From positions 1-37,191 of the forward strand of contig NZ_JXTE01000075.1 in assembly GCF_000972385.1 (NCBI RefSeq): a stretch of 37,191 nucleotides of DNA, written 5' to 3'. Source of the DNA: Streptomyces sp. WM6386. GTDB taxonomy: Bacteria > Actinomycetota > Actinomycetes > Streptomycetales > Streptomycetaceae. Made by a program: the position numbers and the translations under genes. How positions within the stretch are numbered: position 1 is the stretch's first letter; every line of letters begins with the position of its first letter. The notes beneath the pieces were generated by a model. The model was not told the DNA's origin. It saw only the letters and a program-made list of their open reading frames with translations, and ran no database searches. Shown piece by piece: positions 8,074 to 15,599 of the stretch.

Positions 8074-9521
8074 GCGGATCCGTCTGGCTGCCCCCGGGTG
8101 CCCGCCCGGACACCCTGCCCAGCATCCCCAGGCAGCGCACCCCCAGCTGGGCCCAGCCCGATCCCCTCGACGAACTCGCCGAGCGCCTCGACGAGTTCGT
8201 CGCCGCGGCCGTCCACCCCGACGAGATAGCCGCGCTCCTGGAGTCCGACGGCATGTCCGACGACCAGATACGCGAGCGGTACGGCCTGAAGAACTCCTTC
8301 GCCCTCGCCGAGGAGCTCTACGAACGCGTCGAGCGCCGCTATCCCGAACCGGAGGGCCCGGTCCACGATCCGTGGCAGGTAGGCCTGTTGGGCTGCCTTC
8401 TGCGGGGCGTCGTCTTCGCCCTCCCCGGCTTCGGCTATGTACTGGGCGCCCCGCTGATGGCCGGCCCCAGAGACCTCGGCCTCCCGGCAGGCACGGTCCC
8501 CCTCCTCGCCGGCGCCCTGGTCGGCTGGACCTGGAACCAGGGCCTCGCGCACCGGGCGTACTCCTGGCTGGGCCTGGGAGACCGCGCGGCGGCGAAACGC
8601 AGCCTGCTGCTGGGGGCGCCGGTGGGCGTGGTGCTGGGCGCCCTGGTCGCCCTCCTGGTCGCGGGCGCGGGCGATATGACGGGGGTGGTCTTCGCCGCCG
8701 GCCAGTCCCTGTACCTGGGCGCATCGACAGTCCTGCTGGTCCTGGGCCGTGAACGTACGCTGCTGTACGCCCTGTTGCCGATGTCGGCCGGCGCGGCACT
8801 GGCCTTGGTGCACACCGTGCCGACGGCGGCGAGAATGGCCCTGCTGCTGGGCTCCCTGGCGGCTGTGGTGACTCTGGGGCTGGTTGAAGTCGCGCCCAGG
8901 GACAGCGAACCTCAGGGGCGCGGGGCCGTATGGAAATTGCGGCTACCGCGGCGTGGGCGCGACCGGCCACAGCGAACCCGCAGCCGACAAACGACAATGG
9001 GTCCCCAACTCTTTTCCTCTCTCCCCTACGCCCTGTTCGGTCTGGGCAGCGGAGTCCTGGTGCTGTATGCGGCCGCAGGCGACGCCGTCGCCGCCGTCGC
9101 CCTCACCCTCAGCATGGGCCCCGCCGAATGGCTCCTCCACCGCTTCCGCAGCGGCAGCCTCGCCGGTCTGCGCAACACCGGCACCGCAAGAGCCTTCTGG
9201 CGTACGACAGCCACCACGCTGATCGAGTGCCTGGCCATCTACCTGGTCACCCTCCTGGCCCTGGGCCTCGCCATGTCCGCCCTGTCGCCAGGCCTGCTCG
9301 TGCTGGGCGTGGTCCTCTGGACCGGACTGCTGCTCCAGTCCTTCGGCGCGATCCTCAGCGCGACGACGGTCTGCTGCGCAGCGGCTCTGACCCAGACGCT
9401 CGCGCTGCTGACCCACACAGGCGACCCGTACTGGGTCGGCCTGGCCGTCCACGGCACGGCGGCCGTGGCCCAGGCCGCCCTCGTCTGCGCCCTGTTGGGG
9501 AGAGCGACGGCCTACCGATGA
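8070..9521 (+). CDS. Polytopic membrane protein of the polysaccharide operon (PelG-position)
   Basis: This is a 483-residue protein. An N-terminal soluble region of about 105 residues (acidic, helical) is followed by roughly ten hydrophobic segments, for example around GVVFALPGFGYVLGAP and VVLGALVALLVAGAG and the final AQAALVCALLG. It follows pelF with a 4-bp GTGA overlap and is coupled to the next gene by ATGA. Position and topology suggest it moves the polymer across the membrane, as PelG does with PelF, but I cannot see clear PelG homology. An in-frame copy of the dispersed repeat (8913-8987) encodes a basic stretch between two membrane segments, splitting the protein into halves. An internal ATG at 8998 could restart translation. 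Confidence 0.75.
   Translation: MSGSVWLPPGARPDTLPSIPRQRTPSWAQPDPLDELAERLDEFVAAAVHPDEIAALLESDGMSDDQIRERYGLKNSFALAEELYERVERRYPEPEGPVHDPWQVGLLGCLLRGVVFALPGFGYVLGAPLMAGPRDLGLPAGTVPLLAGALVGWTWNQGLAHRAYSWLGLGDRAAAKRSLLLGAPVGVVLGALVALLVAGAGDMTGVVFAAGQSLYLGASTVLLVLGRERTLLYALLPMSAGAALALVHTVPTAARMALLLGSLAAVVTLGLVEVAPRDSEPQGRGAVWKLRLPRRGRDRPQRTRSRQTTMGPQLFSSLPYALFGLGSGVLVLYAAAGDAVAAVALTLSMGPAEWLLHRFRSGSLAGLRNTGTARAFWRTTATTLIECLAIYLVTLLALGLAMSALSPGLLVLGVVLWTGLLLQSFGAILSATTVCCAAALTQTLALLTHTGDPYWVGLAVHGTAAVAQAALVCALLGRATAYR
8913..8987 (+). repeat. Dispersed repeat copy inside the membrane-protein gene
   Basis: This copy begins CAGGGGCGCGGGGCCGTAT and ends in an ACCCGCAGCC-like tail. It matches the intergenic copy at 10941 closely over its whole length, including the GCGGCTACCGC core and GCGACCGGCCACAGCG segment. 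It keeps the frame open and encodes a strongly Arg-rich segment between hydrophobic segments. Confidence 0.8.
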
Positions 9522-10144
9522 GCACTCTCCTGATCCCGTACTACGAGCACCCGTCCGTCCGCCCCGCCGAATGGGAGGCGATCATCACGGCCGCACCCCG
9601 CCTCTACGGTGTCGTCCTCAACCCGGCCAGCGGCCCCGGCGACGCCCCCGACGAGGCCTTCGCCGAGGTCGCCGCGAGGCTGCGGGCCGCAGGCACACGG
9701 GTGTTGGGCTACGCCGACACGGACTACGCCCGCAGAGCGCCCGCCGACGTGGTCCGCGACCTCACACGCCACCACGACTGGTACGGCGCGGACGGCACCT
9801 TCCTGGACCAGGTCACCTCGGGCCCGGAGGAGTTCGCGTACTACCGGCGGCTCGCCACCGCCGTCCGAGGCACCCTCGTCCTGAACCACGGCACCACACC
9901 ACACCCCTCCTACGCCCGCATCGCCGACGTCCTCGTCACCTTCGAGGGCACCTGGTCGACGTACCGCCGACAGCCCCCGCAACCCTGGCGCGGCGGCACG
10001 GACATACGGCTGTGCCACCTGGTGTACGGCGTCCCGGACGGCGTCGATCCGGCGACGGAGGGGGCGGACCTGTACTGCGCGGTCCCCGGGGTGGGAGATC
10101 ATCCCTGGGGTACGTTGCCCCACACTCTGGAGCCCGCTCGGTGA
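9518..10144 (+). CDS. Spherulin-4 family protein (GH135-like)
   Basis: This 208-residue protein begins directly with the spherulin-4 barrel: LLIPYYEHP, then VVLNPASGPGD, then GYADTDYARR. The conserved acidic strands follow, with D97 in DGTFLDQV and E143 in VTFEGTW. In Aspergillus Sph3 (GH135), which hydrolyses galactosaminogalactan, I recall an Asp-Glu pair at the first site; here the second position is Q98. No signal peptide is visible at the ATG, which overlaps the upstream stop (ATGA). It therefore appears cytoplasmic, unlike a secreted hydrolase. It is coupled to the GH114 gene by a GTGA overlap. The family is fairly sure; hydrolytic activity is uncertain. Confidence 0.82.
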   Translation: MSTLLIPYYEHPSVRPAEWEAIITAAPRLYGVVLNPASGPGDAPDEAFAEVAARLRAAGTRVLGYADTDYARRAPADVVRDLTRHHDWYGADGTFLDQVTSGPEEFAYYRRLATAVRGTLVLNHGTTPHPSYARIADVLVTFEGTWSTYRRQPPQPWRGGTDIRLCHLVYGVPDGVDPATEGADLYCAVPGVGDHPWGTLPHTLEPAR

Positions 10145-10917
10145 GACGCGTTTTCTGGCTGGTCCCCCTGCTTCTGCTGGCCGCCTGCACGACGACCCCG
10201 GACGCGAAACCCGGCCCCCGCTGGCAGCCCGCCCCCGGCCTCGACTGGCAGTGGCAGCTCAGCGGCCGGACGGTCGACACCTCCGTCGACGTCCCGGTCT
10301 ACGACATCGACGGCTTCGACCAGCCCAAGGCCACCGTCACCGCGCTGCACCGCGAGGGCCGCAAGGTGATCTGCTATCTCTCCACCGGCGCCTGGGAGAA
10401 CTGGCGCCCCGACGCGCAGAAGTTCCCCAAGTCGGTCATCGGCCGCGGCAACGGCTGGGACGGCGAGAACTGGCTCGACATCCGCGAGACGGACGTCCTG
10501 GAGCCGTTGATGGCGGACCGCATGGACATGTGCCGTGAGAAGGGCTTCGACGCGGTGGAGCCCGACAACATGGACGGCTACAAGAACCGCACCGGCTTCC
10601 CTCTGAAGGCCGCCGACCAGCTCCGCTACAACCGCCTCATCGCGAAACTCGCCCACGACCGGGGCATGTCGGTGGGCTTGAAGAACGACCTGGACCAAAT
10701 CCCCGAACTGGTCGACGACTTCGACTTCGCGGTCAACGAACAGTGCGCACAGTACGACGAGTGCGAGGCCAACACGCCGTTCATCGAGGCGAAGAAGGCG
10801 GTCTTCCACGTGGAGTACGAACTGCCGACGAGCAGGTTCTGCGCCGAGTCACGGAAGCTGAAGCTGAGTTCGATGCTGAAGAAGTACGAGCTGGGGGTCT
10901 GGCGCCGGGCATGTTGA
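10141..10917 (+). CDS. Endo-alpha-1,4-polygalactosaminidase lipoprotein (GH114)
   Basis: This 258-residue predicted lipoprotein has signal VRRVFWLVPLLLLAAC with lipobox LAAC and acylated C16. The mature domain carries GH114 signatures: YDIDGFDQP, ICYLSTGAWENWRPD, the acid D142 in AVEPDNMDGY and E200 in AVNEQC, placed like the catalytic Asp and Glu of fungal Ega3. GH114 enzymes cleave alpha-1,4-linked galactosamine polymers, so the protein is expected on the outer face of the membrane, trimming or releasing the polymer. The GTG start overlaps the previous TGA. It is the last gene of the operon; a dispersed repeat copy follows 23 bp after the stop. Confidence 0.9.
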   Translation: MRRVFWLVPLLLLAACTTTPDAKPGPRWQPAPGLDWQWQLSGRTVDTSVDVPVYDIDGFDQPKATVTALHREGRKVICYLSTGAWENWRPDAQKFPKSVIGRGNGWDGENWLDIRETDVLEPLMADRMDMCREKGFDAVEPDNMDGYKNRTGFPLKAADQLRYNRLIAKLAHDRGMSVGLKNDLDQIPELVDDFDFAVNEQCAQYDECEANTPFIEAKKAVFHVEYELPTSRFCAESRKLKLSSMLKKYELGVWRRAC

Positions 10918-10940
10918 AACAGGCCTGAAGGCACCCCACC

Positions 10941-11010
10941 CAGGGGCGCGGGGCTGTATTGAATCTGCGGCTACCGCCACGTGGACGCGACCAGCCACAG
11001 CGGACCCGCA
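10941..11010 (+). repeat. Dispersed repeat copy between convergent genes
   Basis: This copy begins CAGGGGCGCGGGGCTGTATT and has the GCGGCTACCGCCACGTGG core. It is the closest match in the window to the intragenic copy at 8913. It fills most of the gap between the GH114 gene (ends 10917) and cobS (minus, ends 11012). Confidence 0.75.
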
Positions 11011-11011
11011 C

Positions 11012-11806
11012 TCAGCCACCCAGCGAAAGCACCACGAGCGCGGTCGTGGCCGCAGTCTCCGCGAGCCCTCCGAAGACATCCCCGGTCACCCCGCCGAAGC
11101 GCCGCGTGCAGTGCCGGAGCAGGAGTTCGGCAACCCCGGCGGCGACGACGACCGCGAGCACCGTACGGGCGATGTCGTACGGCCCGAGGAACGCTCCCGC
11201 GCAGGCTGCCGCCGACGTCACGGCAACGGCGACGATCACCGCACCCCGTACCGGCACCACTCCCGCGACCGCAGCCCCCAGCCCCTCGGGCCGCGCAGCC
11301 GGTACCCCGCGGCGAGCGGCCAGCGTCAGCGCCAGCCGGGCCGCCGTGGCCGACACGACCGCGGCCACGACACCCCGCGCCCACGACTCGCCGTACGCCT
11401 GCGCCAACGCCGCCACCTGCGCGAGCAGCACGAAGACGAGGGTGATGACCCCGAACGGCCCGATGTCGGACTGCTTCATGATCCGCAGCGCGTCCTCGGC
11501 AGGCTTACCGCTGCCGAGCCCGTCCGCGGTGTCGGCGAGCCCGTCGAGGTGGAGCCCCCGTGTGAGAGCGGCGGGCACCGCGGCGGAGCCGACCGCGGCG
11601 AGCAGCGGTCCCGAACCCAGGGCCAGCAACAGCAGACCCAGCGCGGCGGCCACCGCACCCACGACCACCCCCGCCAGCGGAGCGCACAGCATGCCTCCGC
11701 GCGCGGCGTCACGGTCCCAGCGGGTCACCTTGACCGGGAGCACGGTCAGGGTGCCGAAGGCGAAGCGGAGGCCGTCGGGCCAGGGAGTCGAAGAGGACGC
11801 AGACAC
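11012..11806 (-). CDS. cobS: Adenosylcobinamide-GDP ribazoletransferase
   Basis: This 264-residue integral membrane enzyme joins adenosylcobinamide-GDP to alpha-ribazole, the last step of cobalamin nucleotide-loop assembly. The CobS signature is clear: GLHLDGLADTADGLGSG followed by RIMKQSDIGPFG, with five or more hydrophobic segments rich in Ala, Leu and Val. The GTG at 11806 has no Shine-Dalgarno sequence, but TAACCT lies 6 nt upstream, so the mRNA is probably leaderless. cobT and cobU lie within 5 kb on the same strand but in separate transcription units. No cobalamin riboswitch was recognised upstream. Confidence 0.93.
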   Translation of the reverse strand: MSASSSTPWPDGLRFAFGTLTVLPVKVTRWDRDAARGGMLCAPLAGVVVGAVAAALGLLLLALGSGPLLAAVGSAAVPAALTRGLHLDGLADTADGLGSGKPAEDALRIMKQSDIGPFGVITLVFVLLAQVAALAQAYGESWARGVVAAVVSATAARLALTLAARRGVPAARPEGLGAAVAGVVPVRGAVIVAVAVTSAAACAGAFLGPYDIARTVLAVVVAAGVAELLLRHCTRRFGGVTGDVFGGLAETAATTALVVLSLGG

Positions 11807-11812
11807 CGGAGG

Positions 11813-11818
11813 AGGTTA
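11813..11818 (-). promoter_or_regulatory. -10 box (TAACCT) of leaderless cobS
   Basis: On the minus strand TAACCT is followed by 6 nt and then the GTG start. No ribosome binding site is present. This fits the TANNNT-type -10 of leaderless actinobacterial mRNAs. Confidence 0.45.
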
Positions 11819-11947
11819 TCCGGCGGTCAGGAAGTCGCCACGGCCCACCCTGGATGCTGTGTTCTCCCGGGGGACAACCCCCGGACCCCCGGCAGGAAAA
11901 CGGGTCGACAGAGGTGACTGATACCGATACCGCAAGCCATATATGAC

Positions 11948-11953
11948 TAAAGT
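11948..11953 (+). promoter_or_regulatory. -10 box (TAAAGT) of leaderless membrane-protein gene
   Basis: TAAAGT ends 6 nt before the ATG at 11960. There is no Shine-Dalgarno sequence, and the local region is AT-rich. Confidence 0.5.
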
Positions 11954-11959
11954 TCGCTT

Positions 11960-12709
11960 ATGGGACATTGGCTCCAGCGGAACATCATCGAGCCGGGCAA
12001 ACTGCCGCTGCTGCTCGCCCTCACCTCCTTCGTCGTCACCTTCCTGGTCACCCGGGTCATCACCCGGCTCATCCGCGCGGGCAAGGGTCCCTTCGGGAAC
12101 GTCAGCTCCGGCGGGGTGCACATCCACCATGTGGTGCCCGGGGTCGTCCTGACGGTGGTCGGCGGCTTCGGTGCGGTGGGCAGTGGCCGGCACGGGTTCG
12201 GGGCGGCCGCGTGTGCGGTGATCTTCGGTGTCGGCGCGGGTCTCGTGCTGGACGAGTTCGCGCTGATCCTGCACCTCGACGACGTCTACTGGACGGAGGA
12301 GGGCCGCAAGAGCGTGGAGGTGGTCGTGCTGACCGCCGCCCTGGTGGGACTGGTGCTGTCGGGATTCTCGCCGTTCGGTGTCAACGACCTGAGCCAGGAC
12401 GAGCTCCAGGGCCGGGCCAACGTGATCTCGACCGTGGTGGTCAACTTCCTGTTCGCCCTGGCCGTCCTGAGCAAGGGCAAGGCCCGTATGGCGATCTTCA
12501 GCGTCATCGTCCCGCTCGTCGGCCTGATCGGCTTCGTCCGCCTGGCTCGCCCGGGCTCACCCTGGGCCCGCCGCTTCTACCGCCGCCGCCCCCGCGCCCG
12601 CGCCAAGGCCACCCTGCGCGCCTACCACCACGACCGCCGCTGGGCGAGCCCGCGCCGCAGACTGGAGGACCTGATCGGCGGCAAACCCGATCCACAGGCC
12701 CTGCCGTGA
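11960..12709 (+). CDS. Conserved actinobacterial integral membrane protein, function unknown
   Basis: This 249-residue protein has about six hydrophobic segments. Conserved-looking polar motifs sit next to the membrane: VHIHHVVPG (about 53-61) and LDEFALILHLDDVYWTEEG (about 97-115). The His and Asp/Glu clusters could bind a metal, but I know of no assigned function. The C-terminal 60 residues are basic and cytoplasmic, rich in Arg, and end in DLIGGKPDPQALP. The start appears leaderless (TAAAGT 6 nt upstream). The 3' end of the gene has a second, decayed copy 139 bp downstream. It is divergent from cobS. The gene is certainly real; its role is open. Confidence 0.85.
   Translation: MGHWLQRNIIEPGKLPLLLALTSFVVTFLVTRVITRLIRAGKGPFGNVSSGGVHIHHVVPGVVLTVVGGFGAVGSGRHGFGAAACAVIFGVGAGLVLDEFALILHLDDVYWTEEGRKSVEVVVLTAALVGLVLSGFSPFGVNDLSQDELQGRANVISTVVVNFLFALAVLSKGKARMAIFSVIVPLVGLIGFVRLARPGSPWARRFYRRRPRARAKATLRAYHHDRRWASPRRRLEDLIGGKPDPQALP
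12651..12708 (+). repeat. Direct repeat, copy 1 (in gene 3' end)
   Basis: This 58-bp segment covers the last codons of the membrane protein gene. It is repeated at 12790-12847 with about 5 mismatches, offset 139 bp. Confidence 0.8.
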
Positions 12710-13016
12710 CAAAGCGCCCGCGAGGGACAGCTGACCTGAAGAGCCCCGTCCCGCGCACCCGGCCACCGACACTCCTGTCTGCCCGGTTCCGCGCCGCAGA
12801 CTGTTGGACCTGATCGGCGGCAAGCCCGGTCCGCAGGCCCTGCCGTGGCGGGTCGCGCGCGGACCGACACCTGACGTGCCCCATCCACCGGCACGGACAT
12901 CACCGGGGCGACGACCCCACGCGCCCGCTCACCGACACGGCCGTCTGCCGGGCGACGTCCCCGCGTCCCGCTCACCGACGTGGGCGCCGGCCGAGCGACG
13001 CCCGGCGTGTGCCCGG
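12710..13016. other. 307-bp region with duplicated gene 3' end
   Basis: No gene is supported between the membrane protein stop (12709) and the convergent rhomboid-like gene (ends 13017). It contains a second copy of the upstream gene's last 58 bp (12790-12847). Further degenerate segments rich in CTCACCGACA-like strings (about 12925-12985) look like decayed repeats. Confidence 0.6.
12790..12847 (+). repeat. Direct repeat, copy 2 (gene remnant)
   Basis: This is the second copy of 12651-12708. It would encode the same DLIGGKP-PQALP ending, but the stop codon position reads TGG. It is not attached to any open gene, so it is a tail duplication. Confidence 0.8.
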
Positions 13017-13691
13017 TCACCGCATCGCCATCCGCTCCGTGCGCCGCCGGTGGCGTAGCTCCGAGATCCCGCACAGGGACAGCACCGCCGCGATCGCCGC
13101 CAGATGTTCCTTGCCGGCGAGGTTGTCCTTCAGCAGCACCTCGACCACCATCGCCGCGATCACCACACCCCCGGTGACGTACGCGCGATAGCGCCAGGCC
13201 AGGAACACCGCGAGGCCCACCACGGCCGCCGAGGGGCCGGTGTCGACGACCTGGGAGTCCGTGCCCGGGAGGCCGAGCGGGCTGTCGGGGCCCAGCCAGA
13301 TGCCGAGGCGTGCGTAGAGCGTGCCGGCGAGGGTGGCGGCGTAGGCGATGACCAGCGTGCGCCACCGGCCCAGGCAGGTCTCCGCGATGCCGAACACGAT
13401 CAGGAGCTGCGTCAGCGCGCCCCACACGGGCAGGTCCAGCGCGGGTACGAACAACGACAAGGGCGTCCGCAGGAGGGCCGGCCACAGCGGATCCTCCGCC
13501 CGTACGGCCCCGACGTTCTGCACGAACTGATAGCCCCACGACCGGTTCTGCACGAACTGCAGCACCGCCGTCAGACACACCGCCCCGATCGCCATCGGCA
13601 CCGCCCGCCACCGCCGCCGGACCAGTGGCCCGCGCACCGCGATGTACAGCAGCCCCCATTCGGTGCGGGCCCAGCGGGCGATCCTCGTCAT
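13017..13691 (-). CDS. Rhomboid-like membrane protein
   Basis: This 224-residue polytopic protein has about six hydrophobic segments. A GPSA motif in VDTGPSAAVVGLAVFLAW resembles the GxSx serine motif of rhomboid proteases, and a His follows in a late segment (GKEHLAAIAAVL). The loop GIAETCLGRWRTLVIAYAA also resembles rhomboid-family proteins. The motif spacing is compatible with the Ser-His dyad, but the fold cannot be confirmed by eye. The ATG at 13691 has a GGAG ribosome binding site about 9 nt upstream; the frame is open further upstream without family-like sequence. It is convergent with the membrane protein at 11960 and downstream of cobT behind a hairpin. Confidence 0.7.
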   Translation of the reverse strand: MTRIARWARTEWGLLYIAVRGPLVRRRWRAVPMAIGAVCLTAVLQFVQNRSWGYQFVQNVGAVRAEDPLWPALLRTPLSLFVPALDLPVWGALTQLLIVFGIAETCLGRWRTLVIAYAATLAGTLYARLGIWLGPDSPLGLPGTDSQVVDTGPSAAVVGLAVFLAWRYRAYVTGGVVIAAMVVEVLLKDNLAGKEHLAAIAAVLSLCGISELRHRRRTERMAMR

Positions 13692-13794
13692 CGGCGCGTC
13701 TCCAGGTGGTGTCCACCGTTGAAGACCGATCCGGAGGTCGAGCAGTTGACCGGCGCCCGAGTGACCTGGATCTCCCGGTATCGGGCGAGGAATC

Positions 13795-13830
13795 GGGCAT
13801 GTCCCATGATTCCTGATCATATGGGTGCCC
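13795..13830 (-). terminator. Hairpin downstream of cobT
   Basis: GGGCAT-GT-CCCAT and ATGGGTGCCC form an interrupted stem around a 13-nt loop, 19 bp past the cobT stop. There is no T-tract, as is usual in Streptomyces. Confidence 0.5.
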
Positions 13831-13848
13831 GTGTTCGTTCGGCCGGAC

Positions 13849-14949
13849 CTACTCCTCCTTGTCCGGCTCGTCGACGCCCTTCTCGACGCCCTCCTCGGCG
13901 AGGGACGGCTTCTCCGGCAGCTCCGCGGCCAGCGCCGCCGCGGCCTGCACCAACGGCAGGGCCAGCAGCCCGCCGGCACCCTCCCCGACCGTCACCCCGT
14001 GCTCCAGTAGCGGCTCCAGCGCCATCCGGTCCAGCGCCTTCGCCTGCCCCGGCTCCCCGCTGTTGTGCGCGGCCAGCCACCAGTCCGGCGCCCGGAAGGC
14101 GATCCGCTGCCCGACCAGCGCACAGGCGGCGACCACGACCCCGTCGAGCACGACCGGCAGCTTGCGCACCGCACTCTGCAGCAGAAACCCGGTGATCGCC
14201 GCGAGATCGGCGCCGCCCACCGTCGCCAGCAGCTGCAGCTGATCCCCGAGCACCGGTCGGGCCCGCCGCAGCGCATCGCGGATCGCCGCGCACTTGCGCA
14301 TCCAGGCGAGGTCGTCGATGGCCAGCCCGCCGCGCCCGGTCACCACGGACGCGTCGGTCCCGCACAACGCGGCCACCAGCACACCCGCCGCCGTCGTCCC
14401 GCCGACGCTCACATCGCCGAGCACCACCAGATCCGTACCGGAGTCGGCCTCCTCGTCGGCCACGGCGACCCCGGCCCGGAACGCGGCCTCCGCCTCCTCC
14501 AGGGTCAGCGCGTCCTCGACGTCGATACGACCGCTGCCGCGCCGCACCCGATGCCGTACGACCTCGCCGGGCAGCGACTCCGGATCGCAGTCCAGCGCCA
14601 GGTCGACGACTCGCACCGGTACCCCGAGCCGCCGTGCGAGCACGGACACCGGCCGCCCGCCCTCCAGGACCTCACGCACCAACTCCCCGGCGCTGCCCGC
14701 CGGTCGGGCCGAGACGCCGAGCTCGGCGATGCCGTGGTCACCGGCGAAGAGAACCACCCGCGGCTGTTCGATCGGCCGTACCGGAACGGCGGACTGTGCC
14801 GCCGACAGCCACTCACCCAGGTCGTCCAGGCGGCCCAGCGACCCGGGCGGCACGATCTGACGTTCCCGGCGCGCCTCGGCGTCGCGGCGTACCCCGCCGT
14901 CGGGGCGCTCGATCAGATCGGTGAAGTCGTCGAGATTAAGCGAGCTCAT
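13849..14949 (-). CDS. cobT: Nicotinate-nucleotide-dimethylbenzimidazole phosphoribosyltransferase
   Basis: This 366-residue cytoplasmic enzyme makes alpha-ribazole phosphate for the lower ligand of cobalamin. Family landmarks are PPGSLGRLDDLGEWL near the N-terminus, VVLFAGDHGIAELGVSA, VVLGDVSVGGTTAAG, ATVGGADLAAITGF and the catalytic-Glu region HGVTVGEGAGG. The ATG at 14949 follows a TACTGT box by 7 nt with no Shine-Dalgarno sequence, so the mRNA is probably leaderless; the frame extends upstream but without family sequence. The acidic tail DEPDKEE is unremarkable. It lies between the rhomboid-like gene and a divergent methyltransferase. Confidence 0.95.
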   Translation of the reverse strand: MSSLNLDDFTDLIERPDGGVRRDAEARRERQIVPPGSLGRLDDLGEWLSAAQSAVPVRPIEQPRVVLFAGDHGIAELGVSARPAGSAGELVREVLEGGRPVSVLARRLGVPVRVVDLALDCDPESLPGEVVRHRVRRGSGRIDVEDALTLEEAEAAFRAGVAVADEEADSGTDLVVLGDVSVGGTTAAGVLVAALCGTDASVVTGRGGLAIDDLAWMRKCAAIRDALRRARPVLGDQLQLLATVGGADLAAITGFLLQSAVRKLPVVLDGVVVAACALVGQRIAFRAPDWWLAAHNSGEPGQAKALDRMALEPLLEHGVTVGEGAGGLLALPLVQAAAALAAELPEKPSLAEEGVEKGVDEPDKEE

Positions 14950-14956
14950 TCGCCGA

Positions 14957-14962
14957 ACAGTA
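14957..14962 (-). promoter_or_regulatory. -10 box (TACTGT) of leaderless cobT
   Basis: Minus-strand TACTGT ends 7 nt before the cobT ATG. No ribosome binding site is visible. Confidence 0.5.
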
Positions 14963-15086
14963 CCGGCACCGATCGAACAGGACGGCGCCACATGGCCACC
15001 ACGCGCACCCGACGTCGTTGCTCCCAAGATCGAGATCCCATACGTTCCGTTTTGCAGTGGAATGTCGTATGTCTCAGGGAGCCCCC

Positions 15087-15599
15087 ATGAAACGCCTGCG
15101 CACCCGTGTCAGCGACCTCGACCAAAGACGGCGGTACCGCTCGACGGCCCGCGCGATGCTGAGACTGGACCCGGAGCCCGAAAGCTGGCTGGACGTCGGC
15201 ACGGGCGACGCCCGCTTCCCGGCCGTGGCCAAGGCGCTGTTCCCCTACACGTCCTTCGACGGCCTCGACACCACTACGGCCGTACTCGGGGCCCGCGAGG
15301 CGGAGAGGGTGGAGGAGGCGTACATCGGCAGTCCGGCGGACCCGCACCTGACCAAGGCCCTCACCGGCCGTTACGACGTGGTCAGCGTCCTGAACCCCGT
15401 CGAGGACCTCGCCGCCGCCCTGGCGTTCCTCCGGCCGGGCGGCCATGTCCTGATGGAGACCGCGGGAGCCGCCGACGTCCTGCGCACGGAACTCGAAGCC
15501 CAGAACTGCACGGTCCTCCCGACGAACCGTCACCCCGTCCTCGACCGTCTGTCGAGGACGACCCGGGTGATCGCGCGCCGGGAGCCCTCACCCTCGTAG
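15087..15599 (+). CDS. SAM-dependent methyltransferase-like protein
   Basis: This is a 170-residue class I methyltransferase-type protein. Motif I is SWLDVGTGDARF, followed by an acidic strand end at FDGLDTT. The later strands are YDVVSVLNPVEDL and LRPGGHVLMETAG. The protein is short, and the substrate cannot be read from the sequence. ATG 15087 has a GGGAG site 6 nt upstream; an in-frame ATG at 15069 is the alternative. It is divergent from cobT and convergent with cobU; the two 3' ends overlap by 12 bp. Confidence 0.75.
   Translation: MKRLRTRVSDLDQRRRYRSTARAMLRLDPEPESWLDVGTGDARFPAVAKALFPYTSFDGLDTTTAVLGAREAERVEEAYIGSPADPHLTKALTGRYDVVSVLNPVEDLAAALAFLRPGGHVLMETAGAADVLRTELEAQNCTVLPTNRHPVLDRLSRTTRVIARREPSPS

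Noticed and set aside
12622..13800. Long minus-strand frame over the 12710-13016 gap and the rhomboid-like gene
   Set aside because: It is in a different frame from the real gene, and its protein is Arg/Gly/Ala-rich without hydrophobic segments.
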